Shown: positions 10,617-19,257 of the stretch, one piece after another | Numbering within the stretch: position 1 is the first letter of the stretch | Layout: the number at the start of each line of letters is the position of its first letter | Assembly: GCA_913060815.1 (NCBI GenBank) | Contig: CAJXSZ010000001.1 | Span: 124,001-188,000, forward strand | DNA from: an uncultured Sulfitobacter sp. | GTDB lineage: Bacteria > Pseudomonadota > Alphaproteobacteria > Rhodobacterales > Rhodobacteraceae | Length of the DNA: 64,000 nt | Reading direction: 5' to 3' | The notes under the pieces: generated by a model | The model's input: only the letters and a program-made list of their open reading frames with translations | The model's database searches: none | Told to the model about the DNA's origin: nothing | Made by a program: the position numbers and the translations under genes

Positions 10617-11451
10617 GGGTGATGCCTGCCGCCGCAAGGGTATTGGGCAGCTCAGAGAACAGCACAAAGCCTACCACGGTGGCCACGGGTATCTCGAGGT
10701 ATTGCATCGGCGCGAGTGTAGCGCTGGGCGCAAAGCGCAGTGACCATGTCATCAGCAGATGGGCGAGCGTGCCGAGGACGCCGATTGCAGCGAGCATGGT
10801 CCATTCTCGGCCATCAGGTGCCACGAGGCTCAGTGGTGCAATATCTATGGCGAAGCCAAGCGCCAAAACGGGCGTCAACATCCCCATGGCGATCACACCG
10901 CTGACGGCTTGGAGGGCGACGGGGTCTACTTCCTTGGCAATCTGGCGCGTGGTGAGCATGAACAGCGCGAAGATCACCGCCACTGCCACGGGCAGCAACG
11001 CGACCCAGCCAACGGTCAGAAAGTTGGGCTGGATCACCAGCAAGGTGCCGACAAATCCCACGGCGCAGGCGCCAATGCGGTAGGGTCCGACCTCTTCGCC
11101 CAACACGAAGTGACCCAGCAGCAGCATGATAAAGGGCATGACAAAGGCGATCGCAACGGTGTCGGCCAAGGGCATGAACCGCAAGGCGGTGAACATACAG
11201 CCGATGCCGAGGATATGCAGTAGAGTGCGCAGTGTAACCAGCCGCCAGACTCGCCCCGACCATTGCCACGGTATGGTGTAAAGCAACACCAACGGGATTA
11301 GCAGCGCAGCCTGTACACCAAAACGGACCAACACCAATTGGCCAAGTGGTATCGTTGCGCCCAACATCTTTGACAGCGCATCGCCCAGCGGGGCAAGCAC
11401 GCAAAAGCCGAGCATGAGGAGGATGCCGAGGATCGGCCTGTCATGGGTCAT
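10531..11451 (-). CDS. DMT-superfamily transporter (EamA domains)
   Basis: A 306-residue inner-membrane protein with about ten hydrophobic helices, arranged as two EamA repeats, each ending in a conserved glycine/proline-containing segment (for example GHFVLGEEVGPYRIGACAVGFVG in the first). Members export or import small metabolites; the substrate cannot be told. ATG at 11451 gives MTHDRPILGILLMLGF, where the first helix begins; the upstream frame has no family features. Its 3' end overlaps the thiN-like gene on the other strand. Confidence 0.9.
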   Translation of the reverse strand: MTHDRPILGILLMLGFCVLAPLGDALSKMLGATIPLGQLVLVRFGVQAALLIPLVLLYTIPWQWSGRVWRLVTLRTLLHILGIGCMFTALRFMPLADTVAIAFVMPFIMLLLGHFVLGEEVGPYRIGACAVGFVGTLLVIQPNFLTVGWVALLPVAVAVIFALFMLTTRQIAKEVDPVALQAVSGVIAMGMLTPVLALGFAIDIAPLSLVAPDGREWTMLAAIGVLGTLAHLLMTWSLRFAPSATLAPMQYLEIPVATVVGFVLFSELPNTLAAAGITLTVAAGIYVVLREQATARRLARNVPPTA

Positions 11452-11493
11452 ACCACAGGGGTAGGGCTGTGAATGGGCGGTGGCAAGGGGGGT

Positions 11494-11523
11494 GACGGGG
11501 CAATGTGCTGCCCCGTCTTTTTT
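11494..11523 (+). terminator. strong intrinsic terminator in plus orientation
   Basis: Perfect 9-bp stem GACGGGGCA (11494-11502) / TGCCCCGTC (11509-11517), loop ATGTGC, then six T on the plus strand. The genes on both sides (DMT transporter and DJ-1-like) run on the minus strand, where the hairpin has no T-run after it. The only upstream plus-strand gene is thiN, about 900 bp away. Confidence 0.7.
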
Positions 11524-11525
11524 AT

Positions 11526-12197
11526 TTAGAGCAGTTCGAGCAATGCCTTGGCAGCTTCCTCGGATGAGGCAGGGTTTTGACCTGTTACCAGCTTGCCATC
11601 TGTGGTCACAAAGCTCGCCCAATCGTCGCCCTTGATATAGACGCCGCCGTTCTGCTTGAGCATGTCTTCGACCAGAAATGGCACCACATCGGTGAGGCCG
11701 ACGCCTTCTTCCTCGGTGTTGGTGAAACCGGTGACTTTCTTGCCCGCAACGAGGGGCTTGGTGCCCAGTTTCGGATGCTTGAAGACTGCGGGCGCGTGAC
11801 AGACGGCACCGATTGGCAGATCGCGCTCGGCAAAGTCTTCGATCAGGCGGATGCTGTTGGCGTCCTCGGCCAGATCCCAGAGCGGACCGTGACCACCGGG
11901 GTAGAAAATCGCGTCAAAGCCTTCGGCTGTGATGTCGTCCAGTGTTTTCGTGGAAGCCAGTGCGGCCTGCGCGTCATCGTCAGACTTGAAGCGTTTTGTC
12001 GCCTCTGTCTGTGCGTCGTCTGTGTCGCTTTTCGGGTCAATCGGGGGCTGGCCCCCTTTGGGTGATGCCAGAGTGACCTCTGCGCCTGCGTCCTTGAGCG
12101 TGTAGTAGGGCGCTGCGAATTCTTCGAGCCAGAAGCCCGTTTTCTCGCCTGTATCGCCGAGTTCGTCGTGTGAAGTGAGGATCATAAGGATTTTCAT
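11526..12197 (-). CDS. DJ-1/PfpI-family class I glutamine amidotransferase-like protein
   Basis: A 223-residue cytoplasmic protein of the DJ-1/PfpI superfamily, closest in layout to Hsp31-type chaperone/glyoxalase III-like members. Nucleophile elbow GAVCHAPA carries the conserved Cys, followed by VFKHPKLGTKPLVAGKKVTG; the acidic helper residue lies in YPGGHGPLWDLAEDANS. The N-terminus MKILMILTSHDELGDTGEKTG is a common start for this clade. ATG 12197 was chosen (the upstream ATG at 12224 adds nine polar residues). A role in methylglyoxal or protein-damage defence is likely from the family but not proven by sequence. Confidence 0.88.
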   Translation of the reverse strand: MKILMILTSHDELGDTGEKTGFWLEEFAAPYYTLKDAGAEVTLASPKGGQPPIDPKSDTDDAQTEATKRFKSDDDAQAALASTKTLDDITAEGFDAIFYPGGHGPLWDLAEDANSIRLIEDFAERDLPIGAVCHAPAVFKHPKLGTKPLVAGKKVTGFTNTEEEGVGLTDVVPFLVEDMLKQNGGVYIKGDDWASFVTTDGKLVTGQNPASSEEAAKALLELL

Positions 12198-12292
12198 GGG
12201 AGTGTCCTGTTCTTTGGAGTTCACCCCTCAACGGTACAGACAGCCAGTCCGTTCCATGAAAATTCGAATGACCATGCGTCAGCGCAACGCGC

Positions 12293-13666
12293 CTAGCAAT
12301 TGGGGATGTTGACCGCCAGCCCGCCAAGAGAGGTCTCTTTGTACTTCTCGCTCATATCGGCACCCGTCTGGCGCATCGTCTCGATGCAGGCATCCAGCGG
12401 CACCAGATGTGTGCCATCGCCGCGCAGGGCCAGTGAGGCGGCAGAGACGGCTTTGATCGCGCCGAGGCCGTTCCTCTCGATACAGGGCACTTGGACCAGA
12501 CCTTTTACGGGATCGCAGGTCATGCCGAGATGGTGTTCAAGCGCGATTTCGGCGGCGTTCTCGACCTGCTCGGGTGTGCCGCCCATTACTGCACAAAGCG
12601 CGCCAGCGGACATTGCTGCGGCCGAGCCCACCTCAGCCTGACAGCCCGCTTCGGCGCCTGAAATAGAGGCGTTGAACTTGACCAGTCCCCCGATGGCGGC
12701 GGCAGTAAGCAGGAAGTCTTCGACGTGGGATTCAGATGCACCCGGTACATGGTCGAGGTAGTAGCGCAGCGTGGCGGGGAGCACGCCAGCCGCCCCGTTG
12801 GTGGGCGCTGTGACGACTTGGCCGCCTGCGGCGTTTTCCTCGTTCACGGCCATTGCATAGACGCTCATCCAGTCGTTGATGGTGTGCGGCGCGGAAAGGT
12901 TCAAACCGCGTTCGGCCAATAGCGCCTCGTGGATGCTTTTGGCACGGCGTTTCACCTGCAATCCACCCGGTAGGACGCCATCCGTCTCAAGCCCGCGGTT
13001 GATGCAGTCGTTCATCACCTGCCACAGGCGCTTGCTGCCCTCGCGCAGGTGCACCTCGCCGTTGCGGCTGACCTCGTTGGCACGCTTCATCTGGGCGATG
13101 CTTTTGCCCGAGGCGCGGGCCATCTCCAGCATCTCGGCGGCGGATTTGAAGGGGTAGGGGACAGGCGCGCCTTCGTCGGTGTCTTTGCCTGCGGCGAGCT
13201 CTTCCTCGGTCATCACAAAGCCGCCGCCGATGGAGTAATAGACCTGTCGCAGGGTGACATCGCCTTGGGCATCTGTGGCCATCAGGGTCATGCCATTGGC
13301 GTGGCCTGTCAGGAGCGTCTCATAGTCGAAAATGAGATCGGTTTTGGGGTTGAAGCGCAGCGGGTCAAGCCCGTCCACGGTGATGATGTTGGCTTCATTG
13401 ATCCCTTTCAGGGCCTCCTCGGCTTTGTCGGCGTCAAAGGTTTCAGGCGTGAAGCCTGCAAGGCCAAGGATGGTGGCGCGGTCAGTGGCATGGCCAATGC
13501 CTGTAAACGCGAGGCTGCCATGCAAGGAGGCGCGCACACCGCCAAATTTGAAAGGCGAGGCGCGCATCTGATCCAGAAACCGTGCGGCGGCTACCATGGG
13601 TCCCATCGTGTGCGACGACGACGGGCCAATACCCACTTTGAACATCTCGAAGACCGATAGAAACAT
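12293..13666 (-). CDS. sdaA: L-serine ammonia-lyase (serine dehydratase, 4Fe-4S)
   Basis: Single-chain iron-sulfur serine deaminase (457 residues), turning L-serine into pyruvate and ammonia. The N-terminal beta-type domain starts [20 protein letters not shown], the family signature. The alpha-type catalytic domain contains [18 protein letters not shown] and three Fe-S ligand cysteines in [18 protein letters not shown] and VQVPC. The start ATG (13664-13666) overlaps the stop of the upstream glutathione transferase gene in an ATGA junction, suggesting coupled translation. ATG 13783 is an unlikely longer alternative. Confidence 0.96.
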   Translation of the reverse strand: MFLSVFEMFKVGIGPSSSHTMGPMVAAARFLDQMRASPFKFGGVRASLHGSLAFTGIGHATDRATILGLAGFTPETFDADKAEEALKGINEANIITVDGLDPLRFNPKTDLIFDYETLLTGHANGMTLMATDAQGDVTLRQVYYSIGGGFVMTEEELAAGKDTDEGAPVPYPFKSAAEMLEMARASGKSIAQMKRANEVSRNGEVHLREGSKRLWQVMNDCINRGLETDGVLPGGLQVKRRAKSIHEALLAERGLNLSAPHTINDWMSVYAMAVNEENAAGGQVVTAPTNGAAGVLPATLRYYLDHVPGASESHVEDFLLTAAAIGGLVKFNASISGAEAGCQAEVGSAAAMSAGALCAVMGGTPEQVENAAEIALEHHLGMTCDPVKGLVQVPCIERNGLGAIKAVSAASLALRGDGTHLVPLDACIETMRQTGADMSEKYKETSLGGLAVNIPNC

Positions 13667-14361
13667 CAGGTGGCACTCCCTTCGGGCGGATTGGGATAGT
13701 TTGGTGCAGAAAAAGGAGTGTCGCCCAAACCCTCTGATATCTGTAGGGCCGTGGTGCAGGGCAGGGTCTCGAGATGACGGCAAAGGGCGCCAAGCGCGGG
13801 GTACTGCGCCAGATCAAACCAGCTGCGGTCCGTATTCGTGGGGTAAAGCGCGCACCAGCGCAAACAGCCCCCGATATAGAAATCCAGCGCTGTGGGGGAC
13901 GGCGCGCCAAACCATGCTGGCTGCGTGGCAGCGATGGCCTCAAGCTGTTCGAGCGCTAAGGTGATCTGGTCATGCAGACCTTGGCGCAGGGCGTCCGTCG
14001 CCCCTGAGGCGATGTATTTATCGGGATAGAACATCATACGCAGAGCAGGGTGCAGGGTGTTGGCGGTAAAGAACAGCCATTTGAGGTAATCGACGCGCGC
14101 AGCATCATCGGGCGCAGGACCAAGGCCGCCATGGGTATCGCCCAGCCACAAGAGGATCGCACCCGTCTCGAACAGGGGGCCATGGGGTGTCTCCAAAACA
14201 GGGATCAGCCCGTTGGGGTTGAGCGCGAGGTATTCGGCGCTGCGCTGTGCACGCGCCGCGCGGTCCACCAGCGTGCTGCTGTAGGGCACGCCGATATGTT
14301 CCAGTGCTGCGCGGATGATCAGCGATGCGTTGTCGGGGGCGTAGTGCAAAACATAGGTCAT
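13666..14361 (-). CDS. glutathione S-transferase family protein
   Basis: A 231-residue soluble protein with an N-terminal thioredoxin-fold half (MTYVLHYAPDNASLIIRAAL, then NPNGLIPVLETPHGPLFETGAILLWL, where the cis-Pro and the SNAIL-like ETGAI glutathione site are seen), and an all-helical C-terminal half. Translationally coupled to sdaA downstream. The substrate is unknown. ATG 14361 puts the first beta strand at the N-terminus; a longer frame upstream (to 14559) shows no family features. Confidence 0.9.
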   Translation of the reverse strand: MTYVLHYAPDNASLIIRAALEHIGVPYSSTLVDRAARAQRSAEYLALNPNGLIPVLETPHGPLFETGAILLWLGDTHGGLGPAPDDAARVDYLKWLFFTANTLHPALRMMFYPDKYIASGATDALRQGLHDQITLALEQLEAIAATQPAWFGAPSPTALDFYIGGCLRWCALYPTNTDRSWFDLAQYPALGALCRHLETLPCTTALQISEGLGDTPFSAPNYPNPPEGSAT

Positions 14362-14582
14362 GGTAGGAATATGGCGTCGTACAGATTGCGACACCCGCCT
14401 GAAAGCGACGACATGATGCACGGTTCTGCCCTCGGGCGGCCTGCACAATTGTTCTGTGGCTATCGCTGAGGGGATCACTCCCGCGTGAGGACACCCCAAG
14501 CTACGTGGCATTGCACACATTTGCCTCTCGCACCCCGCGCCCATCTTTCCTATAAGCATGCATACACCAAGGGAGCGCTGCT

Positions 14583-15371
14583 ATGTCCTCAGAACTGTCG
14601 CCCATCGACAAAGCCAAATTCGTCGCCGCAAAGCGTGCTGCACAATTTGTAGAGGATGGCATGCGTGTGGGCCTTGGCACTGGATCGACTGCCGCATGGC
14701 TGGTGCGGTGTTTGGGCGAGATGGTGCGCGAGGACGGGCTGCGTATTCGCGGTGTGCCGACCTCGGCCCGCACGGCACAGCTGGCCCGTGAGGTCGGTAT
14801 CGAGGTGATCAGTCTGGACGAGGCCAAATGGCTGGACCTTACCATCGACGGTGCGGATGAATTTGACGGTGATCTTAACCTGATCAAAGGCGGCGGCGGC
14901 GCTTTGCTGCAAGAAAAGATCGTGGCCACGGCTAGTGACCAGATGATCGTGATTGCCGATATCGGCAAAGAGGTCGAGCATCTGGGCGCTTTCCCGCTGC
15001 CTGTCGAGGTGATCCCCTTTGGCTGGCAGACCACGCAAGCGCTGGTGGAGGAAACGCTGATCTCGATGGATGTGCTGGGACGGACGAGCACGTTGCGCAT
15101 GAACGGGGATCGCCCTTTTCATACCGACGAAGGCAACTACATCCTCGATTTGCACCTCAATCGCATCGGCAATGCGCGGCAGCTCTCGCTGGTGCTGAAC
15201 CAGATGCCGGGACTGGTAGAAAATGGATTGTTCATCGATATCTGTGACGCTGTGGTCATCGGCTTTGGCAATGGCAAAGTGGAGGTGCGCGACATTAACG
15301 CGGGGACTTCCTCGACAGAGCGGCTAGATTTTGTCGAGAGCGACAACCTCTTTGCCGATCTGGGCGATTAA
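14583..15371 (+). CDS. rpiA: ribose-5-phosphate isomerase A
   Basis: RpiA (262 residues) interconverts ribose 5-phosphate and ribulose 5-phosphate in the pentose phosphate pathway. Motifs seen are GLGTGSTAAWLVRCL (phosphate loop), DGADEFD (catalytic acid region) and LIKGGGGALLQEKIVA. The length is somewhat above that of E. coli (219), with a C-terminal extension (VRDINAGTSSTERLDF) that I regard as usual for alphaproteobacteria. It is preceded by GGGAG at a good distance and followed by gor after 25 bp, probably co-transcribed. Confidence 0.96.
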   Translation: MSSELSPIDKAKFVAAKRAAQFVEDGMRVGLGTGSTAAWLVRCLGEMVREDGLRIRGVPTSARTAQLAREVGIEVISLDEAKWLDLTIDGADEFDGDLNLIKGGGGALLQEKIVATASDQMIVIADIGKEVEHLGAFPLPVEVIPFGWQTTQALVEETLISMDVLGRTSTLRMNGDRPFHTDEGNYILDLHLNRIGNARQLSLVLNQMPGLVENGLFIDICDAVVIGFGNGKVEVRDINAGTSSTERLDFVESDNLFADLGD

Positions 15372-15396
15372 ATACGGCGACTGAAAGGCCTGAACC

Positions 15397-16758
15397 ATGA
15401 GTAAATTCGACTTTGACCTGTTTGTAATCGGCGGCGGCTCCGGCGGGGTGCGTGCGGCGCGCGTCGCGGCGGGCGAGTACGGTGCGACGGTCGGTCTTGC
15501 CGAGGAAAGCCGCTATGGCGGGACGTGCGTGATCCGTGGTTGTGTGCCCAAAAAGCTGATGGTCTTCGCCTCATCTTACGGCGATGCGTTCGAGGATGCG
15601 CGCAGCTATGGGTGGGACGTGAACGACGGCCCGTTTGATTGGCATAACTTCGCGGACAAAATGCGCAGTGAGCTGGACCGTCTGGAGGGCGTTTACCGCA
15701 ACTTGCTGGATAACTCTGGCGTCGAGAAATTCGATGCGCGTGCGACGGTCAAGGATGCGCATACGGTCAAGCTTTCTACAGGTGAGGAAAAGACGGCCAA
15801 GCATATCCTGATCGCCACAGGCGGGCGTCCCGTGCGCCCTCCGATGGAGAACGCGGAGCTTGGTCTTGTGTCTGACGACATTTTTGATCTGCCGTCGCTG
15901 CCCAAATCCATCCTGATTGTAGGCGGCGGTTATATCGCCTGTGAATTTGCCTGCATTCTGCACGGTTTGGGCGTCGAGGTGAGCATGTATTATCGCGGCG
16001 GCCAGATCCTCAACGGGTTTGACGACGAAGCGCGCGGCATTGTGTCCGAGCAGATGCGCCAGCGTGGCATCAACATGCATTCGGGCGCCAGCATTCTGGA
16101 GATGGAAGAGCGTGAAGGCGGCATATGGGTCAAATCGACCATGGGTAAGGAAAAGATATTCGATCACGTCTTCTTTGCCACGGGCCGCAAACCCAACTCC
16201 GACGACATGGGGCTGGAGGATGTTGGCGTGAAGCTTGGCCGTAATGGCGCGATCGAGGTCGACGAATACAGCCAGACAGGTGTGCCTTCGATCTATGCCA
16301 TTGGCGATGTCACAGACCGTGTGAACCTCACGCCTGTGGCGATCCGCGAAGGGATGGCCTTTGTCGAAACCGTTTTCGGCTCCAATCCTACGCCCGTCGA
16401 TCACGAACTGATCCCTTCGGCGGTGTTTACGCAGCCTGAGATGGGGACCGTCGGGCTGAGCGAGGAAGAAGCGGCTGAACAAGAGCCGATCGAGGTATAC
16501 GCTACCTCCTTCAAGCCGATGCAACAGTCCTTTGCCGGACGCGACGACCGCGTTCTGATGAAGCTGGTGGTAAGCAAGAAAACCCGCACTGTGCTGGGTT
16601 GTCATATCGTCGCACCGCAAGCCGGAGAAATGATCCAGCTGGCGGGTATCGCGGTCAAGATGGGCGCCACAAAAGAGCAATTCGATGCCACCTGCGCTGT
16701 GCATCCTACGATGTCCGAGGAACTGGTCACCATGCGAAATCCGGTACGGACCGCCTGA
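15397..16758 (+). CDS. gor: glutathione-disulfide reductase
   Basis: NADPH-dependent flavoprotein (453 residues) that reduces oxidised glutathione. FAD site FVIGGGSGGVRAARVAA at the N-terminus, redox-active disulfide in GGTCVIRGCVPKKLM (CVIRGC in place of CVNVGC, a variant I know from alphaproteobacterial glutathione reductases), NADPH site IVGGGYIACEFACIL, second FAD motif YAIGDVTDRVNLTPVA, and the C-terminal active-site HPTMSEELVT with the catalytic His-Glu pair. Together with the two GST genes it points to glutathione as the main thiol. Confidence 0.95.
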   Translation: MSKFDFDLFVIGGGSGGVRAARVAAGEYGATVGLAEESRYGGTCVIRGCVPKKLMVFASSYGDAFEDARSYGWDVNDGPFDWHNFADKMRSELDRLEGVYRNLLDNSGVEKFDARATVKDAHTVKLSTGEEKTAKHILIATGGRPVRPPMENAELGLVSDDIFDLPSLPKSILIVGGGYIACEFACILHGLGVEVSMYYRGGQILNGFDDEARGIVSEQMRQRGINMHSGASILEMEEREGGIWVKSTMGKEKIFDHVFFATGRKPNSDDMGLEDVGVKLGRNGAIEVDEYSQTGVPSIYAIGDVTDRVNLTPVAIREGMAFVETVFGSNPTPVDHELIPSAVFTQPEMGTVGLSEEEAAEQEPIEVYATSFKPMQQSFAGRDDRVLMKLVVSKKTRTVLGCHIVAPQAGEMIQLAGIAVKMGATKEQFDATCAVHPTMSEELVTMRNPVRTA

Positions 16759-16889
16759 GCACAGCGATTTGGGCGCGGGCGGGGGACATCTTGGACCTGC
16801 GCATCTTGAAATAACCGTGTAGACCCACAAGTCTACACTTAGACGACAAGCCTGCCCTGAAGCAGGGCGACTTAAAGAGGGAAACAAAT
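16759..16889. promoter_or_regulatory. gor-hflK intergenic hairpin and candidate heat-shock promoter
   Basis: A perfect 8-bp inverted repeat, GTGTAGAC (16817-16824) and GTCTACAC (16831-16838), lies upstream of hflK. A smaller hairpin, GCCCTG-aag-CAGGGC, follows. The sequence CTTGAAA (16805-16811), 12 bp, then CCCACAA resembles a sigma-32 promoter but with short spacing. As HflKC controls FtsH, which degrades sigma-32 in E. coli, such control is plausible but unproven. Confidence 0.3.
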
Positions 16890-18116
16890 ATGGCTGGTAA
16901 CACAGGCGGCCCGTGGGGCGGCGGTGGCAATTCAGGCGGCGGCAATAACGGCGGCGGCAATAACGGCGGATCAAACGGCGGCGGCGGCAATAACGGCGGC
17001 AACCGTGGCAATGGCGGCGGCGACAAGCCCCCGATCCCCGAGATCGACGAGCTGGTGAAAAAAGGCCAAGAGCAATTGCGGGTTCTGATGGGCGGCGGTG
17101 GCCGCACCAACGGCACTGGCGGCGGATCTGGTGATGGCGGCGGCGCGCCCGAAATTACGCGTGGCATGGTCGGCATCGGTGCGATGGTTGTTGTGGCTGC
17201 TTGGCTCTTTTCCTCGACATACCGCGTCGAGACGCAGGAACAGTCAATCGAGCTGTTCCTTGGTGAATTCAGCGGCATCGGGACCGAGGGTCTGAACTTT
17301 GCTCCGTGGCCTTTGGTCACTGCCGAAGTGTTCGATGTGACGACAAACCGCACAGAGACCCTCGGTGTGAGCCGTGGCGTGAGCGACAATGATGGTTTGA
17401 TGCTGACCACCGACGAGAACATCGTCGACATTGATTTTCAGGTAGTCTGGAACATCAAAGACGCACAGCAGTTCAAGTTCTCTCTGCGCGATCCGAACCA
17501 ATCGGTGCGTGCAATCTCGGAATCAGCGATGCGCGAAGTCATCGCCCAGTCCGAGCTGGCCCCGATCCTCAACCGCGACCGTGGTTTGGTGGAAGATCAG
17601 GTTAAGACGCTTATCCAGACCACGTTGGATAACCGCGAGACAGGCATCAACGTGGTGCGTGTCAACGTGAACAAGGTGGATCCGCCCAGCCGCACGGTTG
17701 TTGTGACAGCCGCAGACGGTTCGACCTCGACAGTCTCCGTTGTGGATGCATTCCGCGACGTGCAGGCCGCCGAACAGGAGCGTGACCGCCTTGAGCGTCA
17801 GGCCGATGCCTACGCCAACCAGCGTGTGGCCGAGGCACGCGGTGAAAGCGCCAAGCTGCTTGAAGCTGCGGAAGGGTACCGCGCTCGCGAAGTGAACGGC
17901 GCCATCGGTGAGGCCTCCCGCTTTGAGGCGGTTCTGGCCGAATATGCGGATGCGCCTGACGTGACGCGCAAGCGCCTTTACCTCGAGACGATGGAGAAAG
18001 TTCTGGGGCAGGTCGACAAGATCATCCTCGAGAAGAACAACGGAGAGGGCGGCGACAACGGCGTCGTCTCATATCTCCCACTTAATGAGCTGCGACGCAG
18101 TGGAGGGTCAAACTGA
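16890..18116 (+). CDS. hflK: FtsH protease modulator HflK
   Basis: A 408-residue inner-membrane SPFH/band-7 protein which forms the HflKC cage around the FtsH protease. The N-terminal 45 residues are an extreme Gly/Asn tract encoded by tandem repeats; a second Gly-rich stretch follows at about 70-88. One transmembrane helix (GMVGIGAMVVVAAWLFSSTY) is followed by the periplasmic SPFH domain and a long coiled-coil rich in RQADAYANQRVAEARGE. Starts at ATG 16890 after AAAGAGGG. The stop overlaps hflC by one base (TGATG). Confidence 0.95.
   Translation: MAGNTGGPWGGGGNSGGGNNGGGNNGGSNGGGGNNGGNRGNGGGDKPPIPEIDELVKKGQEQLRVLMGGGGRTNGTGGGSGDGGGAPEITRGMVGIGAMVVVAAWLFSSTYRVETQEQSIELFLGEFSGIGTEGLNFAPWPLVTAEVFDVTTNRTETLGVSRGVSDNDGLMLTTDENIVDIDFQVVWNIKDAQQFKFSLRDPNQSVRAISESAMREVIAQSELAPILNRDRGLVEDQVKTLIQTTLDNRETGINVVRVNVNKVDPPSRTVVVTAADGSTSTVSVVDAFRDVQAAEQERDRLERQADAYANQRVAEARGESAKLLEAAEGYRAREVNGAIGEASRFEAVLAEYADAPDVTRKRLYLETMEKVLGQVDKIILEKNNGEGGDNGVVSYLPLNELRRSGGSN
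16915..17025 (+). repeat. in-frame GGC/AAT-rich tandem repeat in hflK
   Basis: Degenerate tandem units of the type GGCGGCGGCAATAAC encode Gly-Gly-Gly-Asn-Asn in the HflK N-terminus, with repeats at about 16936, 16951 and 16979. Unit lengths are multiples of three, so copy-number changes would keep the frame. Likely a slippage-prone, strain-variable tract. Confidence 0.8.
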
Positions 18117-19015
18117 TGAGAAAGACTGGTTTTCTACTTCCCGTTTTCGCAATTATTGCTGCGGCAGCGCTGTCCTCGGTATTTGTGGTGGACGAGCGTG
18201 AAAAGGCGCTGGTGTTGCGTTTTGGTGAGATCGTTCAGGTCCGCACCGATCCTGGCCTCGGCTTCAAGCTTCCGCTGATCGACGAGGTTGTGCGGTTCGA
18301 GGATCGTATCCTGTCACTTGAGACCGACCTGATCGAGGTAACACCTGCCGATGACCGTCGTCTGGAGATTGACGCTTTCGTCCTCTACCGCATCGACGAC
18401 ATCGTGCAGTACCGCCAAGCGGTTGGTTCCGGCGGTCCGGCACGCGCGGCCAACGACCTGAGCGGCATTCTGGAATCCCAGATCCGTGCAGTTCTGGGTA
18501 GTCAGGGTGTGACGTCCAACACGATCCTGTCGCCAGAGCGTTCCGCGCTGATGGACCAGATTCGTGTCCGTTCCGATGCGCGCGCAAATGCGCTGGGCCT
18601 TGAAGTGGTCGACGTGCGCTTGCGCCAGACCAACCTACCCGAGCAGAACTTTGACGCCACGCTGCAGCGGATGATCGCCGAGCGGGAGCGCGAAGCAACG
18701 GACGAGCGTGCGCGTGGTCGTGAGGCCGCACAGCGTGTCACAGCCCTTGCGGATCGTACCTTCGAGGAGATCATCTCCGAAGCGCGTCGTGATGCGCGGA
18801 TCATCGAGGGTGAAGCGGATGCGGAGCGAAATAAGATCTTTGCGGAAGCCTATTCCAAAGATGCTGAATTCTTTGAATTCTACCGCTCGCTCGCAGCCTA
18901 TGAAGAGGCGCTGAAGGGAAGCAATTCGCAGATGGTGATGTCGCCTGACAGTGAATTCTTCAATTATCTGCGCTCCGATCAGGGCTCACGCTCCGAAGAG
19001 GGTGAGCGCAACTAG
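18116..19015 (+). CDS. hflC: FtsH protease modulator HflC
   Basis: Partner of HflK (299 residues). A single N-terminal transmembrane anchor (about residues 5-25) is followed by the SPFH domain (FVVDEREKALVLRFGEI, then VDVRLRQTNLPEQN) and a charged coiled-coil (IAEREREATDERARGREAAQ). Translationally coupled to hflK by a one-base overlap, and followed by a strong terminator, so hflK-hflC form a two-gene unit. Confidence 0.96.
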   Translation: MRKTGFLLPVFAIIAAAALSSVFVVDEREKALVLRFGEIVQVRTDPGLGFKLPLIDEVVRFEDRILSLETDLIEVTPADDRRLEIDAFVLYRIDDIVQYRQAVGSGGPARAANDLSGILESQIRAVLGSQGVTSNTILSPERSALMDQIRVRSDARANALGLEVVDVRLRQTNLPEQNFDATLQRMIAEREREATDERARGREAAQRVTALADRTFEEIISEARRDARIIEGEADAERNKIFAEAYSKDAEFFEFYRSLAAYEEALKGSNSQMVMSPDSEFFNYLRSDQGSRSEEGERN

Positions 19016-19040
19016 AACGGTTTTTCTGTTTTGAAGATGA

Positions 19041-19070
19041 GGGGGCTGCACATTTGTGTGGCCCCTTTTT
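19041..19070 (+). terminator. intrinsic terminator after hflC
   Basis: Ten or eleven base-pair stem, GGGGCTGCACA with TGTGTGGCCCC (two G-U pairs), tiny loop, then TTTTT. Clean rho-independent terminator 25 bp after the hflC stop. Confidence 0.85.
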
Positions 19071-19141
19071 ACGTTTCGGCAGCAACAACAATGGCATGGC
19101 CGAAGATTACAGAGATTTAACCCGTGTCTTTGTCATGGCGT

Positions 19142-19169
19142 GTTGAAATTGGCCGGTTAAGGTGCATCT
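19142..19169 (+). promoter_or_regulatory. candidate heat-shock (sigma-32-like) promoter of degP
   Basis: GTTGAAA (19142-19148), 14-bp spacer, TGCATCT (19163-19169). This resembles the sigma-32 pattern CTTGAAA-N14-CCCATnT with one mismatch in the -35 box and two in the -10 box, lying about 90 bp upstream of a protease gene often under heat-shock control. It is read by eye only. Confidence 0.3.
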
Positions 19170-19257
19170 TTGTTGTTGAAGCTAGAGGGGGCGCCATGCA
19201 CTCTCGAGCCAGAAAAAAATCGCCCCTTAGGGCATGATTTCGATCAGGAGACGACAT

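Noticed and set aside
14521-14556. Promoter TTGCCT / TATAAG in front of rpiA
   Set aside because: The spacer is 24 bp, too long for a sigma-70-type promoter.
16915-17025. CRISPR-like regular repeats
   Set aside because: Units are 12-15 bp, contiguous without spacers, and inside the hflK coding frame.
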